From assembly GCF_001690525.1 (NCBI RefSeq), contig NZ_LZGT01000020.1, positions 1 to 35,497 of the forward strand: a DNA stretch of 35,497 nt. The letters are read 5' to 3'. The translations under genes and the position numbers were made by a program. Position 1 is the first letter of the stretch. Each line of letters begins with the position of its first letter. The notes beneath the pieces are model-generated. The model saw only the letters and a list, made by a program, of their open reading frames with translations, made no database searches and was not told where the DNA came from. This document shows, one piece after another, positions 15,962-28,506 of the stretch. This DNA comes from Gilliamella sp. App6-5. Its GTDB lineage: Bacteria > Pseudomonadota > Gammaproteobacteria > Enterobacterales > Orbaceae.

Positions 15962-16741
15962 TTAAAAACCTAAAATAGAGTCAAGAAGTTGTTTGGAATA
16001 AGCATGGTTGACTTGATTTAATTGGTCAATGTTATCCACCTGTTCAACAATGTTACCTTGATAAAAAAAGATAATACGATCGCATAAATAAGTGATTGTG
16101 GTTAAATCATGAGTAATAAAAATCGTGGTTAAGTTTAACTGTTTTTGTAAATCAGAGAGCAAAGATAATATTTGCGTTTGTACTGATATGTCTAAAGAAC
16201 TGACTGCCTCGTCAAATAAAATAAATTTAGGTGAGCAAGCAATAGCTCGTGCAATGCAGATCCTCTGTAATTGCCCACCGCTCATTTCATGAGGAAAGCG
16301 GTTATAAAAGGTGTGATCTAAGCCAACTTGCTCTAAAAGTTCATCAATGCGTTTTTTACGTGCGCTTGATGATATTTTTTCGTAAATATCAATGGGTTCG
16401 GCAATAATTTCAGATGCAGTAAAATAGGGATTAACCGAGGCATTATAATCTTGAAATACCGCACTAATGTCTCGCCGCATCGCCGATTTACGCCAAGCAC
16501 GTTGTGTAGTATCATATCCATTAAAGTAGATTTTACCACTGTCAGGTTTTTCAAGTCCTAAAATCAGTTTGCCTAACGTGCTTTTACCACTGCCACTTTC
16601 ACCAATAATGCCTAAGCATTCCCCTTGATATAATGAGAAAGAGACATCTTTAATAATTGGCGTTTTTTTTCGGCTGAACAAGCCTTGATTGGGTTGTAAA
16701 AAGGCTTTCTTTACATTTTCAACTTGCAATAACGGTGGCAT
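15962..16741 (-). CDS. nikE: Nickel/peptide-type ABC transporter ATP-binding subunit, NikE-like
   Basis: A 259-residue ATPase with Walker A GESGSGKST, signature MSGGQLQ, Walker B FILFDEA and the H-loop THD. It is one of two cytoplasmic ATPases that drive the importer, pairing with the NikD-like protein. Its start directly abuts the nikD-like stop. Sequence and order match NikE/DppF, which can be told apart only by the cognate binding protein, here NikA-like. Motifs are complete, so it should be active. Confidence 0.85.
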   Translation of the reverse strand: MPPLLQVENVKKAFLQPNQGLFSRKKTPIIKDVSFSLYQGECLGIIGESGSGKSTLGKLILGLEKPDSGKIYFNGYDTTQRAWRKSAMRRDISAVFQDYNASVNPYFTASEIIAEPIDIYEKISSSARKKRIDELLEQVGLDHTFYNRFPHEMSGGQLQRICIARAIACSPKFILFDEAVSSLDISVQTQILSLLSDLQKQLNLTTIFITHDLTTITYLCDRIIFFYQGNIVEQVDNIDQLNQVNHAYSKQLLDSILGF

Positions 16742-17608
16742 TTAAATTGTCTCCGATGTTGATGTAAGGGTATTTGGCTGAATAACGGCATTAAATTTGG
16801 TTAATAGCTGTTTTCGTGCATTTATTAAATATTGTGTATAGTCATTTTCAGAATGATAAAAGATATGCTCACAGCTACCTTGTTCGACAATTTTGCCTTG
16901 GTTCATCACAATAATATGATCTGCTATATGATGAATAACACCCAAATCATGCGAGATAAAGATCATGGCTGTTTTAGATTGTTGTTTGATTTGTTCAAAC
17001 ATTTTTAAAATATGAAACTGGCTAATTGAATCTAAAGCTGTTGTGGGCTCATCAGCAATAATTAGATCAGGTTCAAGCATTAGAGCAATACCAATCATGA
17101 TTCGTTGCAACATTCCACCACTGAGTTGATGAGGATATTTATTATAAACTTGTTTAGGATCATTAAGCCCAATATCTGCCATCATATTAAGGGCTTTTGT
17201 TATGGCTTCACTTTTGCTGATTGATTGGTGGGCAAGTAATGTTTCGACCACTTGTTTACCAATACGATAAAGGGGATCAAAAGCACTCATAGGGTGTTGT
17301 AAAATGACCGAAACCACATTGCCACGAATGAACCGTAGTGTTTCTCTAGTTTGCTTTAATAAATCACCAGTTTCTTGTAACTGAATGTTGGAAGTTTGCG
17401 GTGAAAAAAGAATTTTACCTTGAACAGAAAAATAGGGCTCTAATAAGCCAATAATGGCTTTGCATGTTAAACTTTTGCCACTACCGCTTTCGCCAACAAT
17501 GCCGAGGCATTGATGTTGTTTAAGGTAAAAAGAAATGTCATTGAGCAATTTTTGATTGCTATCAAGTGTTACGGTTAGATTCTTAACCTCAAGCAATTTG
17601 TCACTCAT
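16742..17608 (-). CDS. nikD: Nickel/peptide-type ABC transporter ATP-binding subunit, NikD-like
   Basis: A 288-residue ATPase with Walker A GESGSGKSL, signature LSGGMLQR, Walker B LIIADEPTTALD and H-loop SHD. It is longer than E. coli NikD, owing mostly to a C-terminal extension of about 30 residues (NARKQLLTKFNAVIQ onward) that resembles the tails of DppD/OppD. Its ATG overlaps the nikC-like stop by four bases. It partners the NikE-like ATPase. Confidence 0.85.
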   Translation of the reverse strand: MSDKLLEVKNLTVTLDSNQKLLNDISFYLKQHQCLGIVGESGSGKSLTCKAIIGLLEPYFSVQGKILFSPQTSNIQLQETGDLLKQTRETLRFIRGNVVSVILQHPMSAFDPLYRIGKQVVETLLAHQSISKSEAITKALNMMADIGLNDPKQVYNKYPHQLSGGMLQRIMIGIALMLEPDLIIADEPTTALDSISQFHILKMFEQIKQQSKTAMIFISHDLGVIHHIADHIIVMNQGKIVEQGSCEHIFYHSENDYTQYLINARKQLLTKFNAVIQPNTLTSTSETI

Positions 17609-18435
17609 GCAGTTTTTTCCTTTGGATCAAGAATATCTCGCAAGCAGTCCCCGAGCATATTAAAGGCAGCAACAACAATTAGAATAGCAATGCCAGGAAA
17701 GACCATTTGCATAGGGTGCTGAACCATTACGTTTTTCGCTTCACTTAACATCAGCCCCCATTCAGCCGTTGGCGCTTGTACACCTAATCCAATAAAAGAG
17801 AGTGCTGAGATGTTTAAAATAACCCAACCGGTGTCGAGTGTTGCAAGCACAATGAGTTCAGAGATGATATTTGGTAATAAATGACGGCGAATAATAAAAC
17901 AATGGGGCGCGCCAATTGCTCGCGAAAAAAGAATATAGTTTTTACGACTATATTTAATTACACAGCTGCGGATCATTCGGCTATACCAAGCCCACTTTAC
18001 AACAATATTGGCGATAATGACATTTTCGATTCCAACGCCAAGTACCCCAACAATGGCAAGTATCATCACTTGACTCGGGAAGGAGAGCATAATATCACAC
18101 GCTCTCATTATCATTTCATCAAGCTTGCCTCTTTTATAGCCCGAAATTAAGCCAATTATTGAACCAATGATAATGGTAATTGTCATGGTTAATAACGATA
18201 AAAAGAGCGTTGTACGAATACCATAAAGTAATCGCGAAAAGATATCACGACCTAAATGATCACATCCGAGCCAATGTTCGGTAGAAATGCTGGCATATTT
18301 GCGCACTATTCGAACTTTATTGGGGTCAAAAGGTGCAATATAGGGGGCAAAAATACCTAAAATTATAATAGTGGCAATAATGATTAAACAACATAGCCCA
18401 ATTTTATTTTTAACAAGTTGTTTAAGTAAATTCAT
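17605..18435 (-). CDS. nikC: Nickel/peptide-type ABC transporter permease, NikC-like
   Basis: A 276-residue inner-membrane permease of the DppC/NikC type. It has an N-terminal anchor helix, a periplasmic loop with STEHWLGCDHLGRDIFSRLLYG, and five further membrane segments. The EAA-like loop that docks the ATPase is around FSRAIGAPHCFIIRRHLLPN. Its ATG overlaps the nikB-like stop and its stop overlaps the nikD-like start, so the membrane subunits and ATPase are translationally coupled. Confidence 0.88.
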   Translation of the reverse strand: MNLLKQLVKNKIGLCCLIIIATIIILGIFAPYIAPFDPNKVRIVRKYASISTEHWLGCDHLGRDIFSRLLYGIRTTLFLSLLTMTITIIIGSIIGLISGYKRGKLDEMIMRACDIMLSFPSQVMILAIVGVLGVGIENVIIANIVVKWAWYSRMIRSCVIKYSRKNYILFSRAIGAPHCFIIRRHLLPNIISELIVLATLDTGWVILNISALSFIGLGVQAPTAEWGLMLSEAKNVMVQHPMQMVFPGIAILIVVAAFNMLGDCLRDILDPKEKTA

Positions 18436-19376
18436 GAAATGTTACCACTATCTCTTAATCGTGGATCGAATAATTGGTGTAAAACATCGACAATAAAATT
18501 ACAAACCACAAATAAAATAGCCATCATTAAGATATAAGCCTGAATAACTGGGTAATCTCGGTTCATAATTGCTGAAATACATAAGCGTCCAAGCCCTGGC
18601 CATGAAAAAATATATTCAACCACAAATGAGCCAGCGATGAGTTGTGGAATAGTCATACCCAACGCAGTAATTGTGGTATGCAATGAATTAACTAATACAT
18701 GTTTTAAAATGATGATTCGTTCTTTTAGTCCGCGACTGCGGGCATAAAAAATAAAATAGTTATGCATATTTTCGATCATATTGTTTCGAATAAAACGAAC
18801 ATAAGTAGAAATATACACAAATGATAACGTCAAGGTGGGTAAAATTAAATTTTGCCAAGAACCATAACCACCAGTTGGTAATAGGTCAAGATAGTTAGCA
18901 AATAGCCAAATCAATAATAGACCAAGCCAATAACTTGGCATGGCAGTACCTAAGAATATGATTATACGCAAAATATGATCAAATATTGAGTTGGAAAAAA
19001 TGGCGCATAATACACCCAGTACTAGACTAATAATCAAGGTAAAAATAAAAGATGAAGTGGCTAAAATAAGCGTGGGTTTTAAACAGCGGATCATCTCGTC
19101 CCAGACTAATCTGTCGCGCTCGATAAATGAACGTCCAAAATCAAGATGAAAGACATTATATAGCCAATTAAAATAGCGTTGCCAAAACGGTTGGTTTAGA
19201 CCAAGTTCTTGACTCATACTTTCAATTGCTTCAGGGGTTGGCATTATTTCGTTTAAGCGTAATGCCACTTCTGCTGGATCTGAGGGAGCTAAGTTAATTA
19301 ACAAAAACGCGATAAATGAGATACCGATAACAATCGGTATCATCATTATTAAACGTCTTATTATATAATTTAACAT
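18432..19376 (-). CDS. nikB: Nickel/peptide-type ABC transporter permease, NikB-like
   Basis: A 314-residue inner-membrane permease. The family start (YIIRRLIMMIPIVIGISFIAFLL) is intact, the periplasmic loop has LGLNQPFWQRYFNWL, and the EAA-like loop is around YARSRGLKERIIILKHVLVNS. The C-terminal part VVEYIFSWPGLGRLC is typical of DppB/NikB. It follows nikA after 26 bases and overlaps nikC by four. It forms the translocation pore with the NikC-like subunit. Confidence 0.88.
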   Translation of the reverse strand: MLNYIIRRLIMMIPIVIGISFIAFLLINLAPSDPAEVALRLNEIMPTPEAIESMSQELGLNQPFWQRYFNWLYNVFHLDFGRSFIERDRLVWDEMIRCLKPTLILATSSFIFTLIISLVLGVLCAIFSNSIFDHILRIIIFLGTAMPSYWLGLLLIWLFANYLDLLPTGGYGSWQNLILPTLTLSFVYISTYVRFIRNNMIENMHNYFIFYARSRGLKERIIILKHVLVNSLHTTITALGMTIPQLIAGSFVVEYIFSWPGLGRLCISAIMNRDYPVIQAYILMMAILFVVCNFIVDVLHQLFDPRLRDSGNIS

Positions 19377-19402
19377 TTTTATTAAGTAATAAAATAAGTC
19401 AA

Positions 19403-20968
19403 TTAATAGTGCATTTTGTCAAATGGAATATCAAATTGCGAAGGTGCAAATTCGATGCCTTTTAATGATTTTATGGCAATAGCACGGTTACGTTCATAAG
19501 TTAAAGGAATATAGACCGCTTCGTTATGCAGCGTTTCAAGTACATAGCGATAAAGTTCTTGTCGTTCTTTTTCATCAGTTGAGATCAGGGCTTTACTAAT
19601 GTTGGCATCAATTTGAGACTTTTCTTGTAAACCTTGCTGAGCGATATAGTCGCCATATACAGGCAGTTTCATACCGGCTAAGAAAGATTGAGGATCATAC
19701 GGCATACCCCATGAAATATCAAAAACCATATCAAAGTCGCCAGCTTTTTGACGATCACGATAGCCTTGTTCTTCTTCACCATGAATATTGAGTTTTAATC
19801 CCACTTGCTCAAATTCATCTTGCATGTATTGTGCAATAGTTTTTTGCGAGGCTGTGTTGCTATCATAATAAAGCGTAATTTCGAAAGGTTTTCCATCTTT
19901 TTGGCGATAATGTTGACCATCAACTTTAATCCAACCCGCTTTATCCAGTAGTTGTTCTGCTAATTTTGCATCATATTGGTAGGGTTTTAAACCGATATTA
20001 GCATAAGGAATATTTGTTGCCATTAACGTATCTGCTGGCGCTTCACTGCTATTAAAGATCCCTTCAGAAATATCTTTTTTACTGATGATATGTTCAATTG
20101 CTCGTCGTACATTGACATCGTTAAGCTGGGGTCTTGTGGTATTCATTAAGACCATTCGGCTAGAAACAGGCTTTGACATTAATGTTTGAAACTTATCCAT
20201 TTTAACAAATCGTTCATAGGAATCAGCATCAACCATGTTTTTGCCATAAATAAGATCAATTTCACCTTTTTCAAGCGCCATTAAACGGCTTTGATTATCA
20301 GCAATGACCTTCATTTTTACTGTTTTTATTTGCGGCTTTTTTCCCCAGTAGTTAGGGTTTGCATTAAAAATAGCATACTGATCTTTTTTATGATCGCCTA
20401 AAACATAAGGGCCGGTACCAATAAAAGATTTAACACCATTTTTGGTTTCGCCATCAATCATCGCGTTAGGCGAAATAAAACGCATTGGTCTGGTGACGGC
20501 AATTTCAATTAAAAAAGGGTAATAAGGTTCAGATAGATTGACTTGTAAAGTATAATCATCTACTGCCTTAACTTCGGTAATTAAACGTACCATTTCAAGC
20601 CATGTATGGCGGACTTTATTGGCAAGGACTGCATCCCAGTTTAATTTGGCACTGTGGGCATCGAATTTAGCGCCATCACTAAAGGTCACATCTTTTCTAA
20701 GTTTAAAAGTATAGGTTTTTCCTTGGTTAGTGATAGTCCAGCTTTCTGCAAGCCAAGGGGAAAATGTGCCATCTTCATTATAATGAACAAGTGATTCATA
20801 CAACATATTTTGAGCCCACATTTCGCCACCATAAAGATGAGGGTTCAAATCGCGAATATCGCGGAAGTTTGCAAAGGTGATATCATCTTTAGCAAAACAG
20901 TTAAGGCTAAAAAGTGATAAAAGTGCGACCATTAACACATTTTTAATTTGGTTAAAGTTTAAATGCAT
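19403..20968 (-). CDS. nikA: Periplasmic metal-binding protein, NikA-like
   Basis: A 521-residue periplasmic receptor with a signal peptide (hydrophobic VLMVALLSLFSLNCFA, cleavage before KDD). The similarity to E. coli NikA is strong throughout, for example NPHLYGGEMWAQNMLYESLV, RHTWLEMV, IGTGPYVL and WGMPYDPQSFLAGM. E. coli NikA coordinates nickel through His416 (mature numbering). By my alignment the matching segment here is LPVYGDYIAQQGL, with Tyr in place of that His, so nickel-histidine binding may be altered. I chose ATG 20968; TTG 20974 is possible. A Fur-like palindrome lies about 53 bases upstream. Confidence 0.88.
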   Translation of the reverse strand: MHLNFNQIKNVLMVALLSLFSLNCFAKDDITFANFRDIRDLNPHLYGGEMWAQNMLYESLVHYNEDGTFSPWLAESWTITNQGKTYTFKLRKDVTFSDGAKFDAHSAKLNWDAVLANKVRHTWLEMVRLITEVKAVDDYTLQVNLSEPYYPFLIEIAVTRPMRFISPNAMIDGETKNGVKSFIGTGPYVLGDHKKDQYAIFNANPNYWGKKPQIKTVKMKVIADNQSRLMALEKGEIDLIYGKNMVDADSYERFVKMDKFQTLMSKPVSSRMVLMNTTRPQLNDVNVRRAIEHIISKKDISEGIFNSSEAPADTLMATNIPYANIGLKPYQYDAKLAEQLLDKAGWIKVDGQHYRQKDGKPFEITLYYDSNTASQKTIAQYMQDEFEQVGLKLNIHGEEEQGYRDRQKAGDFDMVFDISWGMPYDPQSFLAGMKLPVYGDYIAQQGLQEKSQIDANISKALISTDEKERQELYRYVLETLHNEAVYIPLTYERNRAIAIKSLKGIEFAPSQFDIPFDKMHY

Positions 20969-21020
20969 ATGCAATCCAGTAAACTATTGTTGTTAGGGAG
21001 CAGAATATTAGCATAATCGC

Positions 21021-21041
21021 AAATGATAATAAATATCATTT
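21021..21041. promoter_or_regulatory. Fur-like operator between the nik-type operon and rhlE
   Basis: AAATGATA and TATCATTT are perfect 8-base arms around ATAAA, close to the Fur-box pattern of GATAAT-type half sites. It is unlike the NikR operator (GTATGA, 16 bases, TCATAC), which I do not find. Its position 53 bases before nikA suits repression of the operon by iron. Confidence 0.6.
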
Positions 21042-21269
21042 ATCTATTTTAATAAAAAAACATATTAAAAATCATTATGATTAAAACTATAAATTGATGA
21101 GTTATTTTCAAGTTATGTTATATATAACCCTAATTTTATTTTATAATAATAAACAAACAGTAAATTTTATTGTGGAAAATAGGAAGTCACAAAATAAACA
21201 GAAAATATTATGGAATTGCTTTATAATGTAAGCGGACAATCCACTTTTCATTTATTTAGGAATCATTTC

Positions 21270-22574
21270 ATGTCATTTGACTCTCTTGGCTTAGACGCTG
21301 AGATTTTAAAAGCAATTCAAGAACAAAACTATACAGACCCAACGCCTATCCAACAGCAAGCTATTCCAGTCATTTTATCCGGTAAAGATCTTATGGCAAG
21401 TGCGCAAACCGGTACAGGTAAAACCGCAGGTTTTGGTTTACCTATTTTGCAAAAATGGGGCGAACAGCAAGCGCAAGCAACCAATAAACCTGATGCGAAA
21501 AAAGGCAAACGTCCTTTATATGCATTGATTTTAGCGCCGACTCGTGAGCTTGCTGCACAAATTGGCGAAAATATTCGTGAGTATAGCCGTTATTTACCCA
21601 TTCGGTCATTGGTGGTATTTGGTGGGGTAAGTATTAATCCGCAACTGATGAAACTACGTGGCGGTGTGGATATCTTAATTGCAACACCAGGTCGATTATT
21701 GGATTTAGTGCAACAAAATGCAGTGGATCTTTCAACGATTAAAATGCTAGTGTTGGATGAAGCTGATCGCATGTTAGATATGGGCTTTATTCATGATATT
21801 CGCCGTGTGATTGCTAAATTACCTAAAAAACGCCAAAACTTGATGTTTTCGGCAACTTTTTCTGATGAAATAAAAGTATTAGCGCAATCGATTTTGCATG
21901 CCCCAGAATTGGTTGCTGTTGCGAAAACAAATAGCGCTTCAGAGCAGATCACCCAATATGTGCATCGGGTTGATAAACGTCGTAAGCGTGAGTTGTTGTC
22001 TTATTTAATTGGTAAAAATCAATGGCAACAGGTGTTGGTCTTTACTCGCACTAAATATGGTGCGAATCACTTAGCTGAACAGTTGACTAAAGATGGTATA
22101 AAAGCGTCAGCCATTCATGGCAATAAGAGCCAAGGCGCACGCACTAAAGCTTTGGCAGATTTTAAAAGTGGACAAATCAGAGCATTAGTCGCAACCGATA
22201 TTGCCGCTCGCGGTCTTGATATTGAGTTACTTCCTTATGTGGTTAATTATGAACTTCCGCAAGTAGCAGAAGATTATGTGCATCGCATTGGGCGAACGGG
22301 ACGCGCTCAAAATGAAGGAAAGGCTATTTCGCTGGTATGCATTGATGAGCTTCCCCAATTAAAAGCGATTGAAAAGTTAATTAAAAAAACGATTCCAGAA
22401 TTAACAACCCAAGGTTTTGAAGTTGATCCTAAGATTAAAGCTGAACCGATAAAAAAATCATCACAAAGGCGAGCACCACCAAAAAGAGGAAGTGCAAGCT
22501 CAAACCGATCGTCGCAGTTCAATCAAGATGGTGTGAAATCATCAAGCCGACATAATCATACTAAAAATAAATAA
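21270..22574 (+). CDS. rhlE: DEAD-box ATP-dependent RNA helicase RhlE
   Basis: This 434-residue helicase has the full DEAD-box set: Q motif ([10 protein letters not shown]), I (AQTGTGKT), Ia (APTRELA), GG, Ib (TPGR), II (DEAD), III (SAT), IV (VLVFTRT), V ([10 protein letters not shown]) and VI (HRIGRTGR). The tail is basic and low-complexity ([18 protein letters not shown]), as in RhlE. It unwinds RNA during ribosome assembly and mRNA turnover. I start at ATG 21270 (MSFDSLGL), preceded by AGGA, rather than at an upstream ATG with an atypical extension. Confidence 0.93.
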   Translation: MSFDSLGLDAEILKAIQEQNYTDPTPIQQQAIPVILSGKDLMASAQTGTGKTAGFGLPILQKWGEQQAQATNKPDAKKGKRPLYALILAPTRELAAQIGENIREYSRYLPIRSLVVFGGVSINPQLMKLRGGVDILIATPGRLLDLVQQNAVDLSTIKMLVLDEADRMLDMGFIHDIRRVIAKLPKKRQNLMFSATFSDEIKVLAQSILHAPELVAVAKTNSASEQITQYVHRVDKRRKRELLSYLIGKNQWQQVLVFTRTKYGANHLAEQLTKDGIKASAIHGNKSQGARTKALADFKSGQIRALVATDIAARGLDIELLPYVVNYELPQVAEDYVHRIGRTGRAQNEGKAISLVCIDELPQLKAIEKLIKKTIPELTTQGFEVDPKIKAEPIKKSSQRRAPPKRGSASSNRSSQFNQDGVKSSSRHNHTKNK

Positions 22575-22610
22575 ACTAATTAATATTTAATAATGTAGAA
22601 GGAAACTATT

Positions 22611-22946
22611 ATGGTAAATCGCAGCAGACGTTTACGAAAAAAATTACACATTGAAGAGTTTAAAGAGTTAGGCTTTACGGTTAGTTGGTGTTTTGACGAA
22701 GGTACAAGCGAAGAGACTTTAGATAATATCGTTGATCAGTTTATTCTTGAAGCTATTCAACCCAATGGTTTAGCTTATGAGGGAAGCGGTTATTTAAATT
22801 GGAAAGGAATTATTTGCACCCAAAAATTAGGGAACTGTACTGAAGAACATCGTGACATTGTCACAAAATGGCTGGAAACTCATGGTCTGAAAAATGTAAA
22901 AACTAGCCAACTTATTGATATTTGGTGGGATGAATTAGAGTTCTAA
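22611..22946 (+). CDS. yggL: YggL-family 50S ribosome-binding protein (DUF469)
   Basis: A 111-residue protein matching YggL over its length: NRSRRLRKKLHIEEFKELGF, GLAYEGSGYLNWKGIICTQ, and the end IDIWWDELEF. E. coli YggL is reported to associate with the large ribosomal subunit. AAGGA precedes the ATG. It lies 36 bases after rhlE on the same strand and may be cotranscribed, which fits a shared ribosome-linked role. Confidence 0.93.
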   Translation: MVNRSRRLRKKLHIEEFKELGFTVSWCFDEGTSEETLDNIVDQFILEAIQPNGLAYEGSGYLNWKGIICTQKLGNCTEEHRDIVTKWLETHGLKNVKTSQLIDIWWDELEF

Positions 22947-22976
22947 TTTGTGGGAAAATGCCGAGTTGTTTACACT

Positions 22977-23198
22977 TCAATGGCTAAAATAATCCTCTAA
23001 AAACTCATAAGGTGTTTTTCCCGAAATCGCCTTATGTGGTTTAACTGTATTATAATAGTTAATAAATCACTTAAGTTTTTGTTGCCTATCTTTTGAATCT
23101 TCGAATATTTGCACATTATGCCACATCTCAATTCAAAGTTCGTATCACTCTTTCCGCTTTCCCATTCGTTTGCGGGCAGGCCGGTTTGGTAAATTTTT
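22977..23198 (-). pseudogene. IS481-family transposase remnant (C-terminal end), copy A
   Basis: On the minus strand KFTKPACPQTNGKAERVIRTL is followed, after a frameshift, by MWHNVQIFEDSKDRQQKLK, a TGA where Trp is expected, then FINYYNTVKPHKAISGKTPYEFLEDYF. This is the catalytic-glutamate end of an IS481-type DDE transposase. It has at least one frameshift and one nonsense change, so it is dead. A related, more decayed fragment lies at 30487-30667. It abuts the broken end of the siderophore receptor remnant. Confidence 0.85.
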
Positions 23199-23231
23199 GA
23201 TTGTTTAGTTGGATTTAATTAGTTAGTTTAA

Positions 23232-24620
23232 TATACTTATGATAATTTGTGGTGTAAGCCTGATAAAGCACTGGTTTATTATGATTTACCTAAAGGCGTA
23301 TCGATTAAAACGGCCTATGCTCATCCTGATGATTATGTGAAAGATCGTTCATTACTTTCTGTCATGGGATTTGAATTCAACCATGACTGGTCTATTAAAT
23401 TAACCAATCAATACCGTCAAGCGTCTCAAAATTTTGATCACATTTATGCAGGTAATTATTGTCATTTAAATGGCAAACTGAATAATGGTAAAGATTGTCA
23501 TCATCAAGGTAAATTGCAATTTCGCTGAGCTTGGTAAGAAACTGCTAATAAGACATTATAGTAACACTGCTGATTTAATGGGTAAATTTAATACAGCAAG
23601 TATTGTTTATGATATGCTTATTGGTATTGAATATAACATTGAAAAGCGCCAACCAAGATTAGCCTTAACCAGTGTTTATCCAGAGGTGGTTGATCCGTTT
23701 CATCCGTATTGGCATTCCAAAAAGTCTCATTATAGTAAATTGAATACTAAAACTAATCATAAAGCCACATCGAAAGGATTTTATTGGCAAGACTTAATTA
23801 GTTTTACAGCACAATGGAAATTATTAGCAGGATTACGTTACGATAATTATAATTTTGCATCAAATGACAAATTAAAACATCAAAACAGTTCATATGATGG
23901 GCACTCGTTAAGTCCTCGAATTGGTTTAATTTGGCAAACTGTGGAATTACAGAGCTTTTATGCTTCTTATAGTAAATAGTAAAAATTTTGCACCTTATGG
24001 AGGGCGAGGTCTTATTACAATTATGACCGACTCAAAAACAGTTTATGATGATAAACCCCAATATTTGCGTCAATATGAAGTTGGAATTAAAAGTGATTGG
24101 CTAGATGATAAGCTTTCTTTTCAAATCGCCCTTTATGATCTTGAACTATATAATGTCTATTACCAACCAGATGCCGTTAATGATCCTTATAATTGGCAGG
24201 TAAAAGGGAGTGATCGTAGCCAAGGCATTGAGCTAAGCGCTATTGGACAGCTGGCATCAAAATGGTATATTAATAGTGGTATTGGTTATCAACAAGCCAA
24301 AGTCCATAAAGATAAAAAAACACCAGCCAATCAAGACAAATACTTGCCTAACACAGCTAAGCATAGTGGTTATCTAAGCGTTCGTTATTTACCTTACAAT
24401 AATTGGTTTACTGAAGTGGAACTTAATTATAAAAGATCGATGTATAACGATGATAAGAACCAATTTAAACGCCCAGAGGAATGCTACGGTTGGTTATCAA
24501 TCTCGCTACTTTGATGTAACTTTAGCCTTTACTAATTTCCTAGGTAAAGAGTATTGGCGTTCAAGTAGTATGCCGGGTACACCTAGAGCCTTTTTGTTGA
24601 CCACTAGTTATAAACTGTAA
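23232..24620 (+). pseudogene. TonB-dependent siderophore receptor, truncated and frameshifted
   Basis: Four successive frame segments (23232 to ~23525, 23485-23979, 23960-24514, ~24480-24620) join into the C-terminal barrel of an outer-membrane siderophore receptor. Family motifs are DRSLLSVMGFEFNHDW, GLRYDNYNF, LSPRIGLIWQ, QSFYASYSK(N)FAPYGG and the final NFLGKEYW to TSYKL. The best fit is the catecholate/ferrichrome group, though the ligand cannot be called. The signal peptide, TonB box and plug domain are missing at the 5' end, where an IS481 fossil begins. At least three frameshifts make it non-functional. Confidence 0.88.
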
Positions 24621-25172
24621 GGTGATATAAAAACAAATGCTGAATTAATTAAGCTTTAAATATGAGGTAAGTCATAATTGGCAAGATAACCCAGCTTGTT
24701 TATTCGGCATTTTGTTAATAAATTCAGGTGTTTTAATATTAAAAATAAGTTTATAGAGTTTTTTATATTAGTTGAGAGACTGAGAATTTAATATCGAATG
24801 TTGACGATGATAACCAAGCAATTAAATTGCCATGTAAGAGATTTGTGTGAATTCAACATCGTATTTGATACTAATTTTATTTTTGTTGCTTTTAATGCTG
24901 TTTTAGTAATAAAACTTATTTAATTATTTAATATTAAAGCAACCGGTCTTTTAAAATCATATAAAATACAAAAAAGCAAAGGCAGGTGTAGAATTTAACT
25001 CAAAAGTTTAACAAGTTGTCACCGATATAATAAGTAAGGTTGATTAAAAAGAATGAGTCGTCTAGATGGATATAACAAAATTCTACATGCCTTATTAAAA
25101 AGGCACGTTTTAAAAATAAGAATAACTTTGGTGACATTCTTTTAAAAGAATTAGTTAAAGCTAATTATTCAA
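24621..25172. other. Gene-free stretch between the receptor remnant and pyrG
   Basis: I find no supported gene on either strand. It is AT-rich with scattered stops. A small hairpin, TGCCTT/AAGGCA (25088-25105), is followed by CGTTTT and could be a weak terminator. It may be further decayed receptor-region or mobile DNA. Confidence 0.4.
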
Positions 25173-25201
25173 TTGTGAGACAAGGCAGATTCTGCTATAC
25201 T
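25173..25201 (+). promoter_or_regulatory. Predicted sigma-70 promoter of pyrG
   Basis: A -35-like TTGTGA and a -10-like TATACT are separated by 17 bases. Transcription would start near 25208, leaving a leader of about 85 bases before pyrG. Confidence 0.6.
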
Positions 25202-25291
25202 ACATTCCCGTCTGATTCTTGTATGTTGTATTGGTTTTATGCTTTAAAATCGATGCAATATTATTCTAATAAATTAATAATGGTCTGGTAA

Positions 25292-26929
<1,638 letters not shown>

Positions 26930-26949
26930 TTTTGAATTAACATTTGTAA

Positions 26950-28278
<1,329 letters not shown>

Positions 28279-28308
28279 TTAGTTTTTTATAAACTAAATT
28301 ATCACTTA

Positions 28309-28337
28309 AAAAAACGGTGACTAGTTCACCGTTTTTT
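28309..28337 (+). terminator. Terminator of pyrG-eno
   Basis: AAAAAACGGTGA and TCACCGTTTTTT form a perfect 12-bp stem around CTAGT, with a built-in T tract. Confidence 0.92.
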
Positions 28338-28506
28338 ATTTTCATATAATTTAAACCTACTTTATGTAGGAATAGTTGCACCGACTAAAGTTGTGTTGTA
28401 CTCTTATTGTTTGATTTTTTTATGGCTTATTAATAACTAATGCGTATTGATTAATTTAGTCACCCTATAATTGTTAAAATAACTAACTTGATTTAAAGTT
28501 CTACTT

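Noticed and set aside
21210-21269. Upstream ATG adding 20 residues to RhlE
   Set aside because: The extension is not like RhlE, and MSFDSLGL at 21270 has a ribosome site and the usual family start.
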